64,000 bases of DNA from assembly GCF_000373565.1 (NCBI RefSeq), contig NZ_KB891804.1, positions 62,001 to 126,000 on the forward strand. Reading direction: 5' to 3'. Source of the stretch: Streptomyces sp. HmicA12 (GTDB taxonomy: Bacteria; Actinomycetota; Actinomycetes; Streptomycetales; Streptomycetaceae). The notes beneath the pieces were generated by a model that saw nothing but the letters and a program-made list of their open reading frames with translations, was not told the DNA's origin and made no database searches. The number at the start of each line of letters is the position of its first letter. Position 1 is the stretch's first letter. Positions 1-8,261 of this stretch are shown here, piece after piece. The position numbers and the translations under genes are program-made.

Positions 1-468
1 CAGCGCAACCTCGACTACATCCGCATCGGCCAGGAGGAGGGCGCCAAGGTCCTCACCGGCGGCGGCGCGCCCACGAAGTCCGGCCTGGAGCACGGCTGGT
101 ACGTCGAGCCGACCCTCTTCGGCGACGTGAACAACAGCATGCGGATCGCCCGGGAGGAGATCTTCGGCCCGGTCATCTGCCTGCTCCCGTACGGCGACGA
201 GACCGAGGCCGTGAAGATCGCCAACGACTCCGACTACGGGCTCAGCGGCAGCGTCTGGACCGCAGACGTCGCCCACGGCATCGACGTCGCGCGGCAGGTG
301 CGCACGGGCACGTACAACGTGAACACCTTCAGCCTCGACATGCTCGGCCCGTTCGGCGGCTACAAGAACAGCGGCGTGGGGCGGGAGTTCGGGCCCGAGG
401 GCTTCAGCGCCTACCTGGAGCACAAGATGATCCACCTGCCTGCCGGGTACGAGCCGGAGGAGGGCTGA
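1..468 (+). CDS. Aldehyde dehydrogenase, C-terminal part (cut by window start)
   Basis: The gene enters from the left edge, so only its last 155 residues are visible. They show the C-terminal part of an NAD(P)-dependent aldehyde dehydrogenase: the EEIFGPV motif and the closing block PFGGYKNSGVGREFGPEG, both highly conserved in the family. The catalytic Cys and Glu lie upstream of the window. The TGA ends 2 bases before the ferredoxin start, so the two are almost certainly co-transcribed. An aldehyde dehydrogenase beside a P450-type ferredoxin suggests oxidation of an alcohol or aldehyde made by a P450 outside the window. That last step is inference. Confidence 0.93.
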   Translation, partial: QRNLDYIRIGQEEGAKVLTGGGAPTKSGLEHGWYVEPTLFGDVNNSMRIAREEIFGPVICLLPYGDETEAVKIANDSDYGLSGSVWTADVAHGIDVARQVRTGTYNVNTFSLDMLGPFGGYKNSGVGREFGPEGFSAYLEHKMIHLPAGYEPEEG

Positions 469-470
469 CC

Positions 471-704
471 ATGGGGGACCGGTGGCACGTGGAGGTCGAC
501 CGGGGGGTCTGCATCGGCTCCGGCATGTGCGTGAACCACGCCCCCGGCGCCTTCCGTCTCGACTCGGCCCGCCAGTCCCACCCGGCGGACCCCGAGACGG
601 ACGCCAACGAGAAGGTCCTCGCGGCGGCGGAGGGCTGCCCCGTCGAGGCCATCACCATCACGCTCCTCGACTCGGGAGAGGTCGTCTTCCCGCCCGAGGA
701 CTGA
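471..704 (+). CDS. Small [3Fe-4S]-type ferredoxin (P450 partner type)
   Basis: A 77-residue acidic protein with Cys14, Cys20 (CIGSGMC) and Cys58 (GCPVEAI) and no fourth cluster cysteine. This is the pattern of the small 3Fe-4S ferredoxins that donate electrons to actinobacterial cytochromes P450. It starts 2 bases after the aldehyde dehydrogenase stop. No P450 is in view, so its partner is probably encoded to the left of the window. The fold call is strong; the electron acceptor is inferred. Confidence 0.9.
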   Translation: MGDRWHVEVDRGVCIGSGMCVNHAPGAFRLDSARQSHPADPETDANEKVLAAAEGCPVEAITITLLDSGEVVFPPED

Positions 705-759
705 GGGCCGCGCGGGCCGGGTTACGCTCCTGCGGATCTTCGAGCAGGGGTGGGACACG

Positions 760-1656
760 ATGGACAAGGCCGAGGCCAGAGGGCTGATCGACCAGGCGTA
801 CGAGGCGTGGGACAAGGAGGAGTGGGCGCGCGCGGCCGAGCTGTACGAGCGCGTGCTCGCCCACTTCCCCGACGAGGAACCGAGCGCGGCGTGGTGGTAC
901 GACGCCGCCCTCGCCCACAAGTTCCTGCGCGACTGGGACAAGGCGTACGCCCTGGGCAAGGAGGCCGCCGCCCGCGCCGAACGCGGCACGAACGACCCGG
1001 CTTTCTGGAACCTCGGCATCGCGGCCACGATCCTGCGCGACTGGGCGACCGCCCGGGACGCCTGGGACGGCTTCGGCATCGCGCTGAACCCGGGCGAGGG
1101 GCCGATCGAGCAGGACCTCGGGCCGGTCGCCGTCCGGCTCGACACCGACGGGCAGCAGGAGGTCGTGTGGGGACGCAGGCTCTGCCCGACCCGGGCGCGC
1201 GTCCTCAACGTGCCGGTGACCGGCGGCCGCCGGTTCGGCGAGATCGTCGTGCACGACGGGGCGCCCAACGGCGAGCGGGTCTCCGGCGGGAACACCTACC
1301 CCGTCTTCGACGAACTGCTGCTCTTCGAGCCCTCCGACCTGCCCACGTGGCAGGCCACCGTGAGCGTGGCCCAGGAGGCCGACCTGGAGGCGTTGTTGGA
1401 GCTCTTCACGGAGCACGACTTCGGGGCGGAACCGGCGTCCGCCGTCCGGATGCTCTGCGCGTGCTGCAGCGAGGGCACCGTGGAGACGGCGGAGTCGGTG
1501 GAGTCGGGGGAGGGGAACGGCGGCACCCTCCACGCGGGAGCGCAGACGGTCTCCTTCGCCGCCCCCGAGGCCGAGACGCGGCGTCTGCTCGACGACTGGG
1601 CGGCCACCGGCCCCGGGCGCGAGTGGAGCGGCCTGGAGGCCGCGGACACGGCCTAG
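760..1656 (+). CDS. Tetratricopeptide-repeat protein of unknown role
   Basis: A 298-residue cytoplasmic protein. Residues 1-110 form helical TPR-like repeats, with the recurring pattern of a W or Y plus A..LYERVL and A..L..KAYALGKEA. The remainder is an alpha/beta region rich in W, D and E with no recognisable catalytic motif, including a CACC stretch near residue 230. There is no signal peptide or membrane segment. Its stop overlaps the stop of the convergent KstR-like gene by a few bases at CTAG, leaving no room for a terminator. Function unknown. Confidence 0.8.
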   Translation: MDKAEARGLIDQAYEAWDKEEWARAAELYERVLAHFPDEEPSAAWWYDAALAHKFLRDWDKAYALGKEAAARAERGTNDPAFWNLGIAATILRDWATARDAWDGFGIALNPGEGPIEQDLGPVAVRLDTDGQQEVVWGRRLCPTRARVLNVPVTGGRRFGEIVVHDGAPNGERVSGGNTYPVFDELLLFEPSDLPTWQATVSVAQEADLEALLELFTEHDFGAEPASAVRMLCACCSEGTVETAESVESGEGNGGTLHAGAQTVSFAAPEAETRRLLDDWAATGPGREWSGLEAADTA

Positions 1657-2276
1657 TCCCGGTCCGGTGTCGTCAGTTCGATCAGCCGGCACACCGTCTC
1701 GATGTCGATCTTCACCTGGGCGATCGACGCCCGCCCGGACAGCCAGGTGATCAGTGCCGAGTGCCAGGTGTGCTCGATGACCCGGACCGCGGACAGCTGC
1801 GCGGGCGTCGGGTCGTCGAGCTCCATCGCGTCGAGGATGATCGCCGTCGTCTGCCGCGACACCTGGTCGACCTCGGGGCTGACACTGCGGTCCGCGAAGG
1901 TCAGGGCGCGCACCATCGCGTCCGCCAGATGCGGCTCGCGCTGCAGCGCGCGGAAGGCCCGCATCAGCGTCTCGGCGACCCGCTCGGCGGACGATTCACC
2001 GGCCGGCGGGCGCTTGCGCACCGTCGTGTGCATGTGCTGGAGCTGGTCCTGCATGGTGGCGACCAGCAGATGCACCTTGCTCGGGAAGTACCGGTACAGC
2101 GTGCCGAGCGCGACCTGGGACGACTCGGCGACCTCCCGCATCTGCACCGCGTCGAACCCGCCGCGCGACGCGAGCTGGGCGCTCGCGTGGAGGATGCGGC
2201 GGCGCCGCGCCTCCTGCCGCTCGGTGAGTGCGGGTCCCCCCTGAACACTGCCGTTTCTGGCGTCCGGAGCTGTCAT
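1653..2276 (-). CDS. kstR: KstR-like TetR-family repressor
   Basis: A 207-residue TetR regulator. The N-terminal HTH, including QMREVAE and VALGTLYRYFPSKVHLL, is nearly the same as I recall for Mycobacterium KstR, the repressor of cholesterol catabolism, and the ligand domain keeps the family pattern (FADRSVSPEVDQV). KstR is known to bind TNNAACNNGTTNNA and to release it on binding a steroid-CoA ester. An exact copy of that box lies upstream at 2386-2399, so autoregulation is likely. The ATG at 2276 is chosen because KstR proteins begin close to the HTH; a GTG at 2321 would add 15 residues. It is convergent with the TPR gene. Confidence 0.88.
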   Translation of the reverse strand: MTAPDARNGSVQGGPALTERQEARRRRILHASAQLASRGGFDAVQMREVAESSQVALGTLYRYFPSKVHLLVATMQDQLQHMHTTVRKRPPAGESSAERVAETLMRAFRALQREPHLADAMVRALTFADRSVSPEVDQVSRQTTAIILDAMELDDPTPAQLSAVRVIEHTWHSALITWLSGRASIAQVKIDIETVCRLIELTTPDRD

Positions 2277-2385
2277 GTGTCCGTTTCCGTGTCCCGTCGC
2301 CCAGGCCGTGGCGTGAATCACCCGATCCGCCTGCCACTGCTTGGCTACCAGCCGGTAGATTCGATCCCCATTGAACGATCAAGTC

Positions 2386-2399
2386 TGAAACTTGTTCTA
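2386..2399. promoter_or_regulatory. KstR operator (exact match)
   Basis: TGAAACTTGTTCTA matches the 14-bp KstR consensus TNNAACNNGTTNNA at every fixed position. It lies in the divergent gap between the KstR-like gene and the glycosyltransferase operon, so it could control either or both. The only regulator of the fitting family in the window is next door. Confidence 0.85.
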
Positions 2400-2474
2400 G
2401 ATTAGCGTCCCCACGTAGTGTCCACTGGCAGGCCGGGATGTCCACGGGCAAGCAGGAGAGAAGGGTGGCCTGGA

Positions 2475-3824
2475 GTGACCGCGGAGTCGTTGCGCATCGC
2501 TCTCCTCACGTACAAGGGCAACCCGTTCTGCGGTGGCCAGGGCGTGTACGTACGTCACCTCTCCCGTGAGCTGGCCCGCCTCGGCCACCGGGTCGAGGTC
2601 ATCGGCGCACAGCCCTACCCCGTCCTGGACGAGGTCGCCGAGGGGGGTGCCGTGGCCGGGCTCAGCCTCACCGAGCTGCCGAGCCTGGACCTCTACCGCA
2701 GCCCCGACCCGTTCCGTACGCCGAAACGCGACGAGTTCCGCGACTGGGTCGACGCCCTCGAGTTCGCCACGATGCGCACCGGCGGCTTCCCCGAGCCGCT
2801 GACGTTCTCGCTGCGCGCCCGCCGCCATCTGCGGGCCAGACGCGGCGAGTTCGACGTCGTGCACGACAACCAGACGCTCGGATACGGCCTGTTGGGCGGC
2901 CCCTCCTCGCTGGGCGCCCCGCTCGTCTCCACCATCCACCACCCCATCACCGTCGACCGGCAGCTGGAACTGGACGCCGCCGAGAACTGGCAGCAGCGGC
3001 TGTCGAAGCGCCGCTGGTACGCGTTCACGAACATGCAGAAGCGCGTCGCGCGCCGCCTGCCGTCGATCGTCACCGTCTCCGGCACGTCCCGCGACGAGAT
3101 CGTCGAGCACCTGGGCGTGCGCCGCGACCGCATCGGCGTCGTGCACATCGGCGCCGACACGGACCTCTTCTCGCCGAATCCGGCCGTGCCCGAGGTACCG
3201 GGCCGCATCGTCACGACATCCAGCGCCGACGTCCCCCTCAAGGGCCTCGTGTTCCTCGTCGAGGCGCTCGCCAAGGTGCGGGCCGAACACCCCGAGGCCC
3301 ACCTGGTCGTCGTCGGCAAGCGCCCCACGGAGGGCCCGGTCGCCGTGGCCATGGAGCGGTACGGGCTGGAGGGCTCCGTCGAGTTCGTCAAGGGCATCAG
3401 CGACGCCGAACTCGTCGACCTGGTGCGCTCGGCGCAGGTCGCCTGCGTGCCGTCGCTCTACGAGGGCTTCTCGCTGCCCGCCGCCGAGGCCATGGCCACC
3501 GGCACCCCGCTCGTCGCCACCACGGGCGGCGCCATCCCCGAGGTCGCCGGACCCGACGGCGAGACCTGCCTCGCCGTGCCGACGGGCGACGCGGGCGCGC
3601 TCGCCGCGGGCCTGAGCCGACTGCTCGGCGACCCCGCGCTGCGGGCCCGCCTCGGCGCCGCGGGCCGCGCCCGGGTGCTCGACCGCTTCACGTGGGCGCG
3701 GGCCGCGCAGGGCACCGCCGAGCTGTACCGCGAGGCGATGGCGGCGGCCCCCGCCGCACCCTCCCACGACTCCTCCGTACGACCTCACCAGGAAACCCCA
3801 GAGGAAAGCAGGGCCACGTGCTGA
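2475..3824 (+). CDS. GT4-family glycosyltransferase
   Basis: A 449-residue GT-B fold retaining glycosyltransferase. The N-terminal acceptor domain opens with RIALLTYKGNPFCGGQGVYV, and the C-terminal nucleotide-sugar domain carries the GT4 EX7E signature in EGFSLPAAEAM plus the following TPLVAT. The GTG at 2475 is preferred because similarity begins there and a purine-rich AGGAGAGAAGG lies about 10 bases upstream; an ATG at 2418 would add an unlikely tail. Its end overlaps the methyltransferase start by 7 bases, and a terpenoid-cyclase-fold gene follows. The sugar and acceptor are unknown. A KstR box 76 bases upstream hints at steroid- or lipid-linked control. Confidence 0.9.
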   Translation: MTAESLRIALLTYKGNPFCGGQGVYVRHLSRELARLGHRVEVIGAQPYPVLDEVAEGGAVAGLSLTELPSLDLYRSPDPFRTPKRDEFRDWVDALEFATMRTGGFPEPLTFSLRARRHLRARRGEFDVVHDNQTLGYGLLGGPSSLGAPLVSTIHHPITVDRQLELDAAENWQQRLSKRRWYAFTNMQKRVARRLPSIVTVSGTSRDEIVEHLGVRRDRIGVVHIGADTDLFSPNPAVPEVPGRIVTTSSADVPLKGLVFLVEALAKVRAEHPEAHLVVVGKRPTEGPVAVAMERYGLEGSVEFVKGISDAELVDLVRSAQVACVPSLYEGFSLPAAEAMATGTPLVATTGGAIPEVAGPDGETCLAVPTGDAGALAAGLSRLLGDPALRARLGAAGRARVLDRFTWARAAQGTAELYREAMAAAPAAPSHDSSVRPHQETPEESRATC

Positions 3825-4558
3825 CCGTCGACTTCACCCGTTTCCCGCTCGCCGCGGGCGACCGCGTCCTCGATCTCGGGTGCGGGGCCGGACGGCACGC
3901 GTTCGAGTGCTACCGGCGCGGGGCACAGGTCGTCGCTCTCGACCAGAACAAGGAAGAGATCGCCGAGGTCGCCAAGTGGTTCGCCGCCATGAAGGAGGCC
4001 GGTGAGGCCCCGGCGGGCGCCACGGCCACCGCCATGGAGGGCGACGCGCTCCAACTCCCTTTCCCCGACGAGTCGTTCGACGTCGTCATCATCAGTGAGG
4101 TCATGGAGCACATCCCCGACGACAAGGGAGTGCTCGCCGAGATGGTGCGCGTCCTGAAGCCGGGCGGGCGCATCGCGGTGACGGTCCCGCGCTACGGCCC
4201 CGAGAAGGTCTGCTGGGCGCTGTCCGACGCGTACCACGAGGTCGAGGGCGGCCACATCCGCATCTACAAGGCGGACGAGCTGCTCGCGAAGATGCGCGAG
4301 GCCGGGCTGAAGCCGTACGGCACCCACCACGCCCACGCCCTGCACGCCCCCTACTGGTGGCTGAAGTGCGCGTTCGGCGTCGACAACGACAAGGCGCTGC
4401 CGGTCAAGGCGTACCACAAGCTCCTGGTCTGGGACATCATGAAGAAGCCCGCCGTGACCCGGGTCGCCGAGCAGCTGCTCAACCCGGTCGTCGGCAAGAG
4501 CTTCGTCGCCTACGCCACCAAGCCGCACCTGCCCAAGGCCGCCGGGGCCTCTGAGTGA
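3818..4558 (+). CDS. Class I SAM-dependent methyltransferase
   Basis: A 246-residue protein with the SAM-binding motif I VLDLGCGAGRHA near residue 20, an acidic motif II ALDQNKEEI, and motif post-I DVVIISEVMEHIPDD, followed by VRVLKPGGRIAVT. It belongs to the Methyltransf_11/UbiE-like group. The GTG at 3818 fits the GAGGAAAG ribosome-binding site and overlaps the glycosyltransferase stop. The next gene starts inside its stop codon (GTGA), so the three genes look translationally coupled. The substrate is unknown; the operon suggests a modified glycolipid or terpenoid. Confidence 0.9.
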   Translation: MLTVDFTRFPLAAGDRVLDLGCGAGRHAFECYRRGAQVVALDQNKEEIAEVAKWFAAMKEAGEAPAGATATAMEGDALQLPFPDESFDVVIISEVMEHIPDDKGVLAEMVRVLKPGGRIAVTVPRYGPEKVCWALSDAYHEVEGGHIRIYKADELLAKMREAGLKPYGTHHAHALHAPYWWLKCAFGVDNDKALPVKAYHKLLVWDIMKKPAVTRVAEQLLNPVVGKSFVAYATKPHLPKAAGASE

Positions 4559-5628
4559 GCAGCCCTGAGCGGACCGAACTCCTCGTCCTGGAAGGCGTTC
4601 TGACGGCCGATCAGGTCGCGCGGACGGTGCAGGGCGTGCTGGCGGTCCAGCGGCCCGACGGCGCCATTCCGTGGTTCCGCCGCCACCATCTCGACCCGTG
4701 GGACCACACCGAGGCCGCCATGGCCCTCGACGTGGCCGGCGAGCACGAGGCCGCCGAGCGCGCCTACGACTGGCTGGCCCGGCACCAGAACGAGGACGGC
4801 TCCTGGTACGCCGCCTATCACGACGGCGACCCGCGCGACGTCACGGACCGCGGCCGCGAGTCCAACTTCGTGGCGTACGTGGCCGTCGGCGTCTGGCACC
4901 ACTACCTCTCCACCGGCGACGACGCGTTCCTCGACCGGATGTGGCCGACGGTGTGCGCGGCCGTCGCCTGGGTGCTGCGGCTGCAGCAGCCCGGCGGACA
5001 GATCGGCTGGAAGCGCGAGGACGACGGAACACCCGTCAACGACGCGCTCCTGACCGGGAGTTCATCGGTCCACCACGCCCTGCGGTGCGCGCTCGCCATC
5101 GCCGACCAGCGCGAAGAGCCGCAGCCCGACTGGGAGTTGGCGGTCGGCTCGCTGCGGCACGCCATCCGGCGCCACCCGGACCGCTTCCTCGACAAGAACC
5201 ATTACTCGATGGACTGGTACTACCCGGTCCTCGGCGGCGCGCTGCGCGGCGCCGAGGCGAAGGAACGCATCGAGTCCGACTGGGACCGCTTCGTGGTGCC
5301 CGGCCTCGGGGTGCGCTGTGTGGTGCCCAACCCGTGGGTGACCGGGGGTGAGAGCGCCGAACTCGCCCTCGCCCTGTGGGCGATGGGCGAGTCCGACCGC
5401 GCGCTCACGATCCTGCAGGACATCCAGCACCTGCGGGATCCGAAGACGGGCCTGTACTGGACCGGCTACGTCTTCGAGGACCGGGCGATCTGGCCGGAGG
5501 AGCTGACCGCGTGGACCGCCGGGTCCGTGCTGCTCGCCGTCGCCGCGCTGGGGGGAGACGAGGCGACGTGCTCGGTGTTCGGGGGAGAGGCCCTGCCGGG
5601 CGGCGTGGAACCCGACTGCTGCGGCTAG
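4555..5628 (+). CDS. Prenyltransferase / squalene-cyclase-fold (alpha-alpha barrel) protein
   Basis: A 357-residue protein with repeated QxxDGxxxW-like blocks (QRPDGAIPW, QNEDGSWYA, QQPGGQIGW), the signature of the (alpha/alpha)6 barrel shared by squalene-hopene cyclases and prenyltransferase beta subunits. I do not see the DXDD acid motif of a protonating triterpene cyclase, so catalysis is uncertain. It starts at a GTG overlapping the methyltransferase stop by 4 bases. It ends in EPDCCG, with two Cys at the C-terminus. Together with the upstream GT4 and methyltransferase it may handle an isoprenoid or glycan lipid. This is inference. Confidence 0.75.
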   Translation: MSSPERTELLVLEGVLTADQVARTVQGVLAVQRPDGAIPWFRRHHLDPWDHTEAAMALDVAGEHEAAERAYDWLARHQNEDGSWYAAYHDGDPRDVTDRGRESNFVAYVAVGVWHHYLSTGDDAFLDRMWPTVCAAVAWVLRLQQPGGQIGWKREDDGTPVNDALLTGSSSVHHALRCALAIADQREEPQPDWELAVGSLRHAIRRHPDRFLDKNHYSMDWYYPVLGGALRGAEAKERIESDWDRFVVPGLGVRCVVPNPWVTGGESAELALALWAMGESDRALTILQDIQHLRDPKTGLYWTGYVFEDRAIWPEELTAWTAGSVLLAVAALGGDEATCSVFGGEALPGGVEPDCCG

Positions 5629-5647
5629 GGCCTGTGCGGTGGGCGGA

Positions 5648-5935
5648 TCAGCGCAGTCGGCCGGCGATGGCGTGGCCGACGGCCAGGTAGACGACGGCGG
5701 CCAGACCGTATCCGGCGACCACGCGGGCCCAGGCCTCGTCGAAGGTGAACAGATCGTAGGACCAGCCGGCCAGCCAGCTGGCAGCATCGTGGATGAACTG
5801 GACCAGGTCGTTGCCGCGGTTGGCATCGAGCAGGTACATGAGGATCCACAGACCGAGTATCAGCGCCATGATGTCGGCAACGACCACGATGGCTCGGGCC
5901 GCGCTGTTGCCGCTGCGAGTAGAGGACATAGTCAC
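5648..5935 (-). CDS. Small two-helix membrane protein
   Basis: A 95-residue hydrophobic protein with two predicted membrane spans, around residues 14-38 (AIVVVADIMALILGLWILMY) and 68-90, joined by an amphipathic loop containing DAASWLAGWSYDLF. A GTG opens the frame, and an ATG two codons later at 5929 is an equally good start. It is convergent with the cyclase-fold gene. It resembles a small uncharacterised Streptomyces membrane protein. Function unknown. Confidence 0.75.
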   Translation of the reverse strand: MTMSSTRSGNSAARAIVVVADIMALILGLWILMYLLDANRGNDLVQFIHDAASWLAGWSYDLFTFDEAWARVVAGYGLAAVVYLAVGHAIAGRLR

Positions 5936-6049
5936 CGTTTGACCGCAACTTGTTCGATGAAACCCGGACGGTCGCGCCCAAGTGGCGGGAGTGCGGGCGG
6001 CGGGTGACGCTGCGGGGACGTGTGCAGTCCCACCCCGGAGGTACCCGCG

Positions 6050-6601
6050 GTGCTCAGCTTCCCTCTTCCCGTGCGGCGTGCGGTCGTGGCCGTCCTCATG
6101 TCCGGCGCCCTGCTCGCCGGCACGACCGCGTGCGGCAGCTCCGACGAGAGCGTCTCGTCGTCGGCGTCCCCGTCCAGCACCGCCGAACGCCAGAAGCTCG
6201 CCAAGACCCGCTTCGTGGCGAACGCGGGCCTCGCGGCCGGCGCCACCTACCAGTGGATCGTGAAGCCGTGGAAGGCGGGCAAGTTCAAGAAGGGCGCCGA
6301 CGGCCAGAAGTTCGCCCTCGTCAAGGCGGGCCTCGCCGGAGCCTTCACCTACAACCGGCTCAAGGCGGCGGTGAACAACGCCAAGGGCGACCCGACCCTG
6401 TCCAAGGCGGTCGCCCCGCTGGAGGCCGGCATCGCGTCCCTCAAGGACCTGCCGAGCAAGCTGCGCAAGGGCGACGGCACCGACTCGGTGGCCTCGACCT
6501 TCGACGACGTCATCAACTCCGTGAAGAACGCGGGCAAGGACGCGGGCGCGACGGTGACGGACAAGGTGCCGTCGCTGTCCCAGCTCAACTCCGGCTCGTG
6601 A
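6050..6601 (+). CDS. Putative secreted lipoprotein, unknown function
   Basis: A 183-residue protein with a signal sequence (LPVRRAVVAVLMSGALLAGTTACGSS). The Cys after it could be lipidated, although the lipobox LAGTTAC is not a perfect match. The mature part is Lys- and Ala-rich with no known motif. The GTG at 6050 is chosen because GGAGG lies 8 bases upstream; the frame extends further 5' without a better site. It stands alone between oppositely oriented genes. Confidence 0.8.
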   Translation: MLSFPLPVRRAVVAVLMSGALLAGTTACGSSDESVSSSASPSSTAERQKLAKTRFVANAGLAAGATYQWIVKPWKAGKFKKGADGQKFALVKAGLAGAFTYNRLKAAVNNAKGDPTLSKAVAPLEAGIASLKDLPSKLRKGDGTDSVASTFDDVINSVKNAGKDAGATVTDKVPSLSQLNSGS

Positions 6602-6622
6602 CGTCCCGGGGGCCGGTCGGGA

Positions 6623-7045
6623 TCAGTCGCAGGTGACCCCCCAGTACGCGATCCGGGCGGGCCGCCCCTCCTCGTAGAGCACCGTGCAGTTCCCGCAGCC
6701 GCGCCCCGGATACTCCAGGGCTCCGGAGTCCAGGGCGGCCTCCCACGCGTCGTGGGTGGGCCGCCCGCCCGGACACCAGGCGCGTATCTCGTCCTCGGTC
6801 AGGGGTCTCATGCACGGGCCGTCGTCGGTCGATCCGGCCTCGACCGCATAGGCCTGGTCCAGGACCGTGCCGGTGCCCCCGGTGAAGATGTACTCCTGCC
6901 ACTCCGGGTCCCGCCACAGCTCCTCGACCATGCGGCTCCCGAAGCCGTGGTCGTCCTCGGCCAGCGCCTTCTCCTGCTCGCCGCGGAACGCCGCCGCCAG
7001 ATCGGCCTGGTACGCCCCCGTCATCGCCCACGCGTCGCCGCCCAT
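6623..7045 (-). CDS. Hypothetical cytoplasmic protein
   Basis: A 140-residue acidic protein with no signal sequence. The start at 7045 is preferred over the longer frame because GGGAGGGG lies 6 bases upstream of the ATG. It has four Cys, two of them in a GRGCGNCTVLY motif near the C-terminus that could be a redox or metal site. I do not recognise the family. Confidence 0.75.
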   Translation of the reverse strand: MGGDAWAMTGAYQADLAAAFRGEQEKALAEDDHGFGSRMVEELWRDPEWQEYIFTGGTGTVLDQAYAVEAGSTDDGPCMRPLTEDEIRAWCPGGRPTHDAWEAALDSGALEYPGRGCGNCTVLYEEGRPARIAYWGVTCD

Positions 7046-7123
7046 GGCACACCCCTCCCAGGTCACAGCCGGTCTCCCCGGCCATGAACGAAGAGTACGA
7101 GCGCCCACTGACAATCGCGGGCC

Positions 7124-8134
7124 TCAGGAGTTGAGCTCCGCGAGGGTGCGCAGGGTGAGCGGGTCGGGGGACAGGACCAGAAGATCGGTCACCGGGCCCT
7201 TGCGCCACAACTCCAGGCGCTCGGCGATGCGTTCACGCGGCCCGACGAGCGAGATCTCGTCGGCGAACGCGTCCGGCACGGCGAGCACCGCCTCCTCCCG
7301 CCGCCCCTCGGCGAACAGTTCCTGGATGCGCCGCGCCTCGGCCTCGTACCCCATCCGCGCCATGAGATCGGCGTGGAAGTTGCGGGTCGCGTGGCCCATG
7401 CCGCCGATGTAGAACCCGAGCATGGCCTTGACGGGCAGCAGTCCCTCGGCGACGTCGTCGCACACCTTCGCGCGGGCCATGGGCGCGATCATGAAGTTGT
7501 CGCGGAGGTCGGTGAGCGAGGCCTGGTACACATCCGTGCGGGTCGGCGACCAGTACAGCGGGAGCCAGCCGTCCGCGATCCGCGTGGTCTGCGCGATGTT
7601 CTTCGGGCCCTCGGCGCCCAGCAGGACCGGGAGGTCGGCGCGGAGCGGGTGCGTGATGGGTTTCAGGGCCTTGCCGAGTCCTGTGCCGTCGTCGCCGAGG
7701 TAGGGGTGCGCGTGGAACTTCCCGGCGACCTCGACAGGCCCCTCGCGCTTCAGCACCTGCCGTACGACGTCCACGTACTCGCGCGTGGCGGTCAGCGGGG
7801 ACCGGGGGAAGGGACGCCCGTACCAGCCCTCGACGACCTGCGGCCCGGACAGCCCGAGGCCCAGCATCATCCGCCCGCCCGAGAGGTGGTCGAGGGTGAG
7901 CGCGTGCATCGCGGTCGTGGTGGGGGAGCGGGCGGCCATCTGCGCGATGGCGGTGCCGAGCCGGATGCGGGAGGTGTGCGCGGCGAACCAGGTGAGCGGG
8001 GTGAACGCGTCACTGCCCCAGGACTCGGCGGTCCAGACCGAGTCGTATCCCAACTCCTCCGCATCGCGCACGAGTTGGAGGTGATCGGGGTTCGGCCCGC
8101 GTCCCCAGTAGCCGAGTGCGAGTCCCAGGCGCAT
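7124..8134 (-). CDS. F420-dependent LLM-class oxidoreductase, Rv3520c-like
   Basis: A 336-residue luciferase-like (beta/alpha)8 protein. The opening GLALGYWGRGPNPDHL and the blocks TAESWGSDAFTPL, HLSGGRMMLGLGLSGPQVVEGWYG and ADLPVLLGAEGPKN closely follow what I remember of Mtb Rv3520c, an F420-type oxidoreductase in the KstR (cholesterol) regulon. The likely job is a hydride transfer on a steroid or acyl-CoA intermediate using F420; the substrate is inferred. The start has GGAGGAGAGG 8 bases upstream. A TCTGAC-N5-GTCAGA operator lies 28 bases before the ATG, the same motif found at three other catabolic genes here. Confidence 0.88.
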   Translation of the reverse strand: MRLGLALGYWGRGPNPDHLQLVRDAEELGYDSVWTAESWGSDAFTPLTWFAAHTSRIRLGTAIAQMAARSPTTTAMHALTLDHLSGGRMMLGLGLSGPQVVEGWYGRPFPRSPLTATREYVDVVRQVLKREGPVEVAGKFHAHPYLGDDGTGLGKALKPITHPLRADLPVLLGAEGPKNIAQTTRIADGWLPLYWSPTRTDVYQASLTDLRDNFMIAPMARAKVCDDVAEGLLPVKAMLGFYIGGMGHATRNFHADLMARMGYEAEARRIQELFAEGRREEAVLAVPDAFADEISLVGPRERIAERLELWRKGPVTDLLVLSPDPLTLRTLAELNS

Positions 8135-8162
8135 GCGGTCAGCCTCTCCTCCGGCACCGATG

Positions 8163-8179
8163 TCTGACGATGCGTCAGA
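8163..8179. promoter_or_regulatory. Inverted-repeat operator TCTGAC-N5-GTCAGA (copy 1)
   Basis: TCTGACGATGCGTCAGA is a 7-bp-arm palindrome around ATG, 28 bases upstream of the F420 oxidoreductase start. It is the exact reverse complement of the core at 23169-23185. The size and symmetry fit a TetR-family dimer. Confidence 0.7.
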
Positions 8180-8208
8180 TCGTGGATTGCGTGGGCGACT
8201 GTACGCGA

Positions 8209-8243
8209 AAGGCCCCGCGCCCGGAAGGTGGGCGAGGGGCCTT
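8209..8243 (-). terminator. Hairpin between F420 oxidoreductase and DUF5336 gene
   Basis: AAGGCCCCGCGCCC pairs with GGGCGAGGGGCCTT across a 7-base loop with one mismatch. It lies between two minus-strand genes, and on that strand the stem is followed by TTTCG. It is probably the terminator of the DUF5336 transcript. Confidence 0.6.
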
Positions 8244-8261
8244 GAGCGGGTGCCGTGCGGG

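Noticed and set aside
2418..2474. Longer start for the GT4 glycosyltransferase at ATG 2418
   Set aside because: The extra residues are Arg/Gly-rich, lie directly behind the KstR box region, and lack a ribosome-binding site; GTG 2475 fits better.
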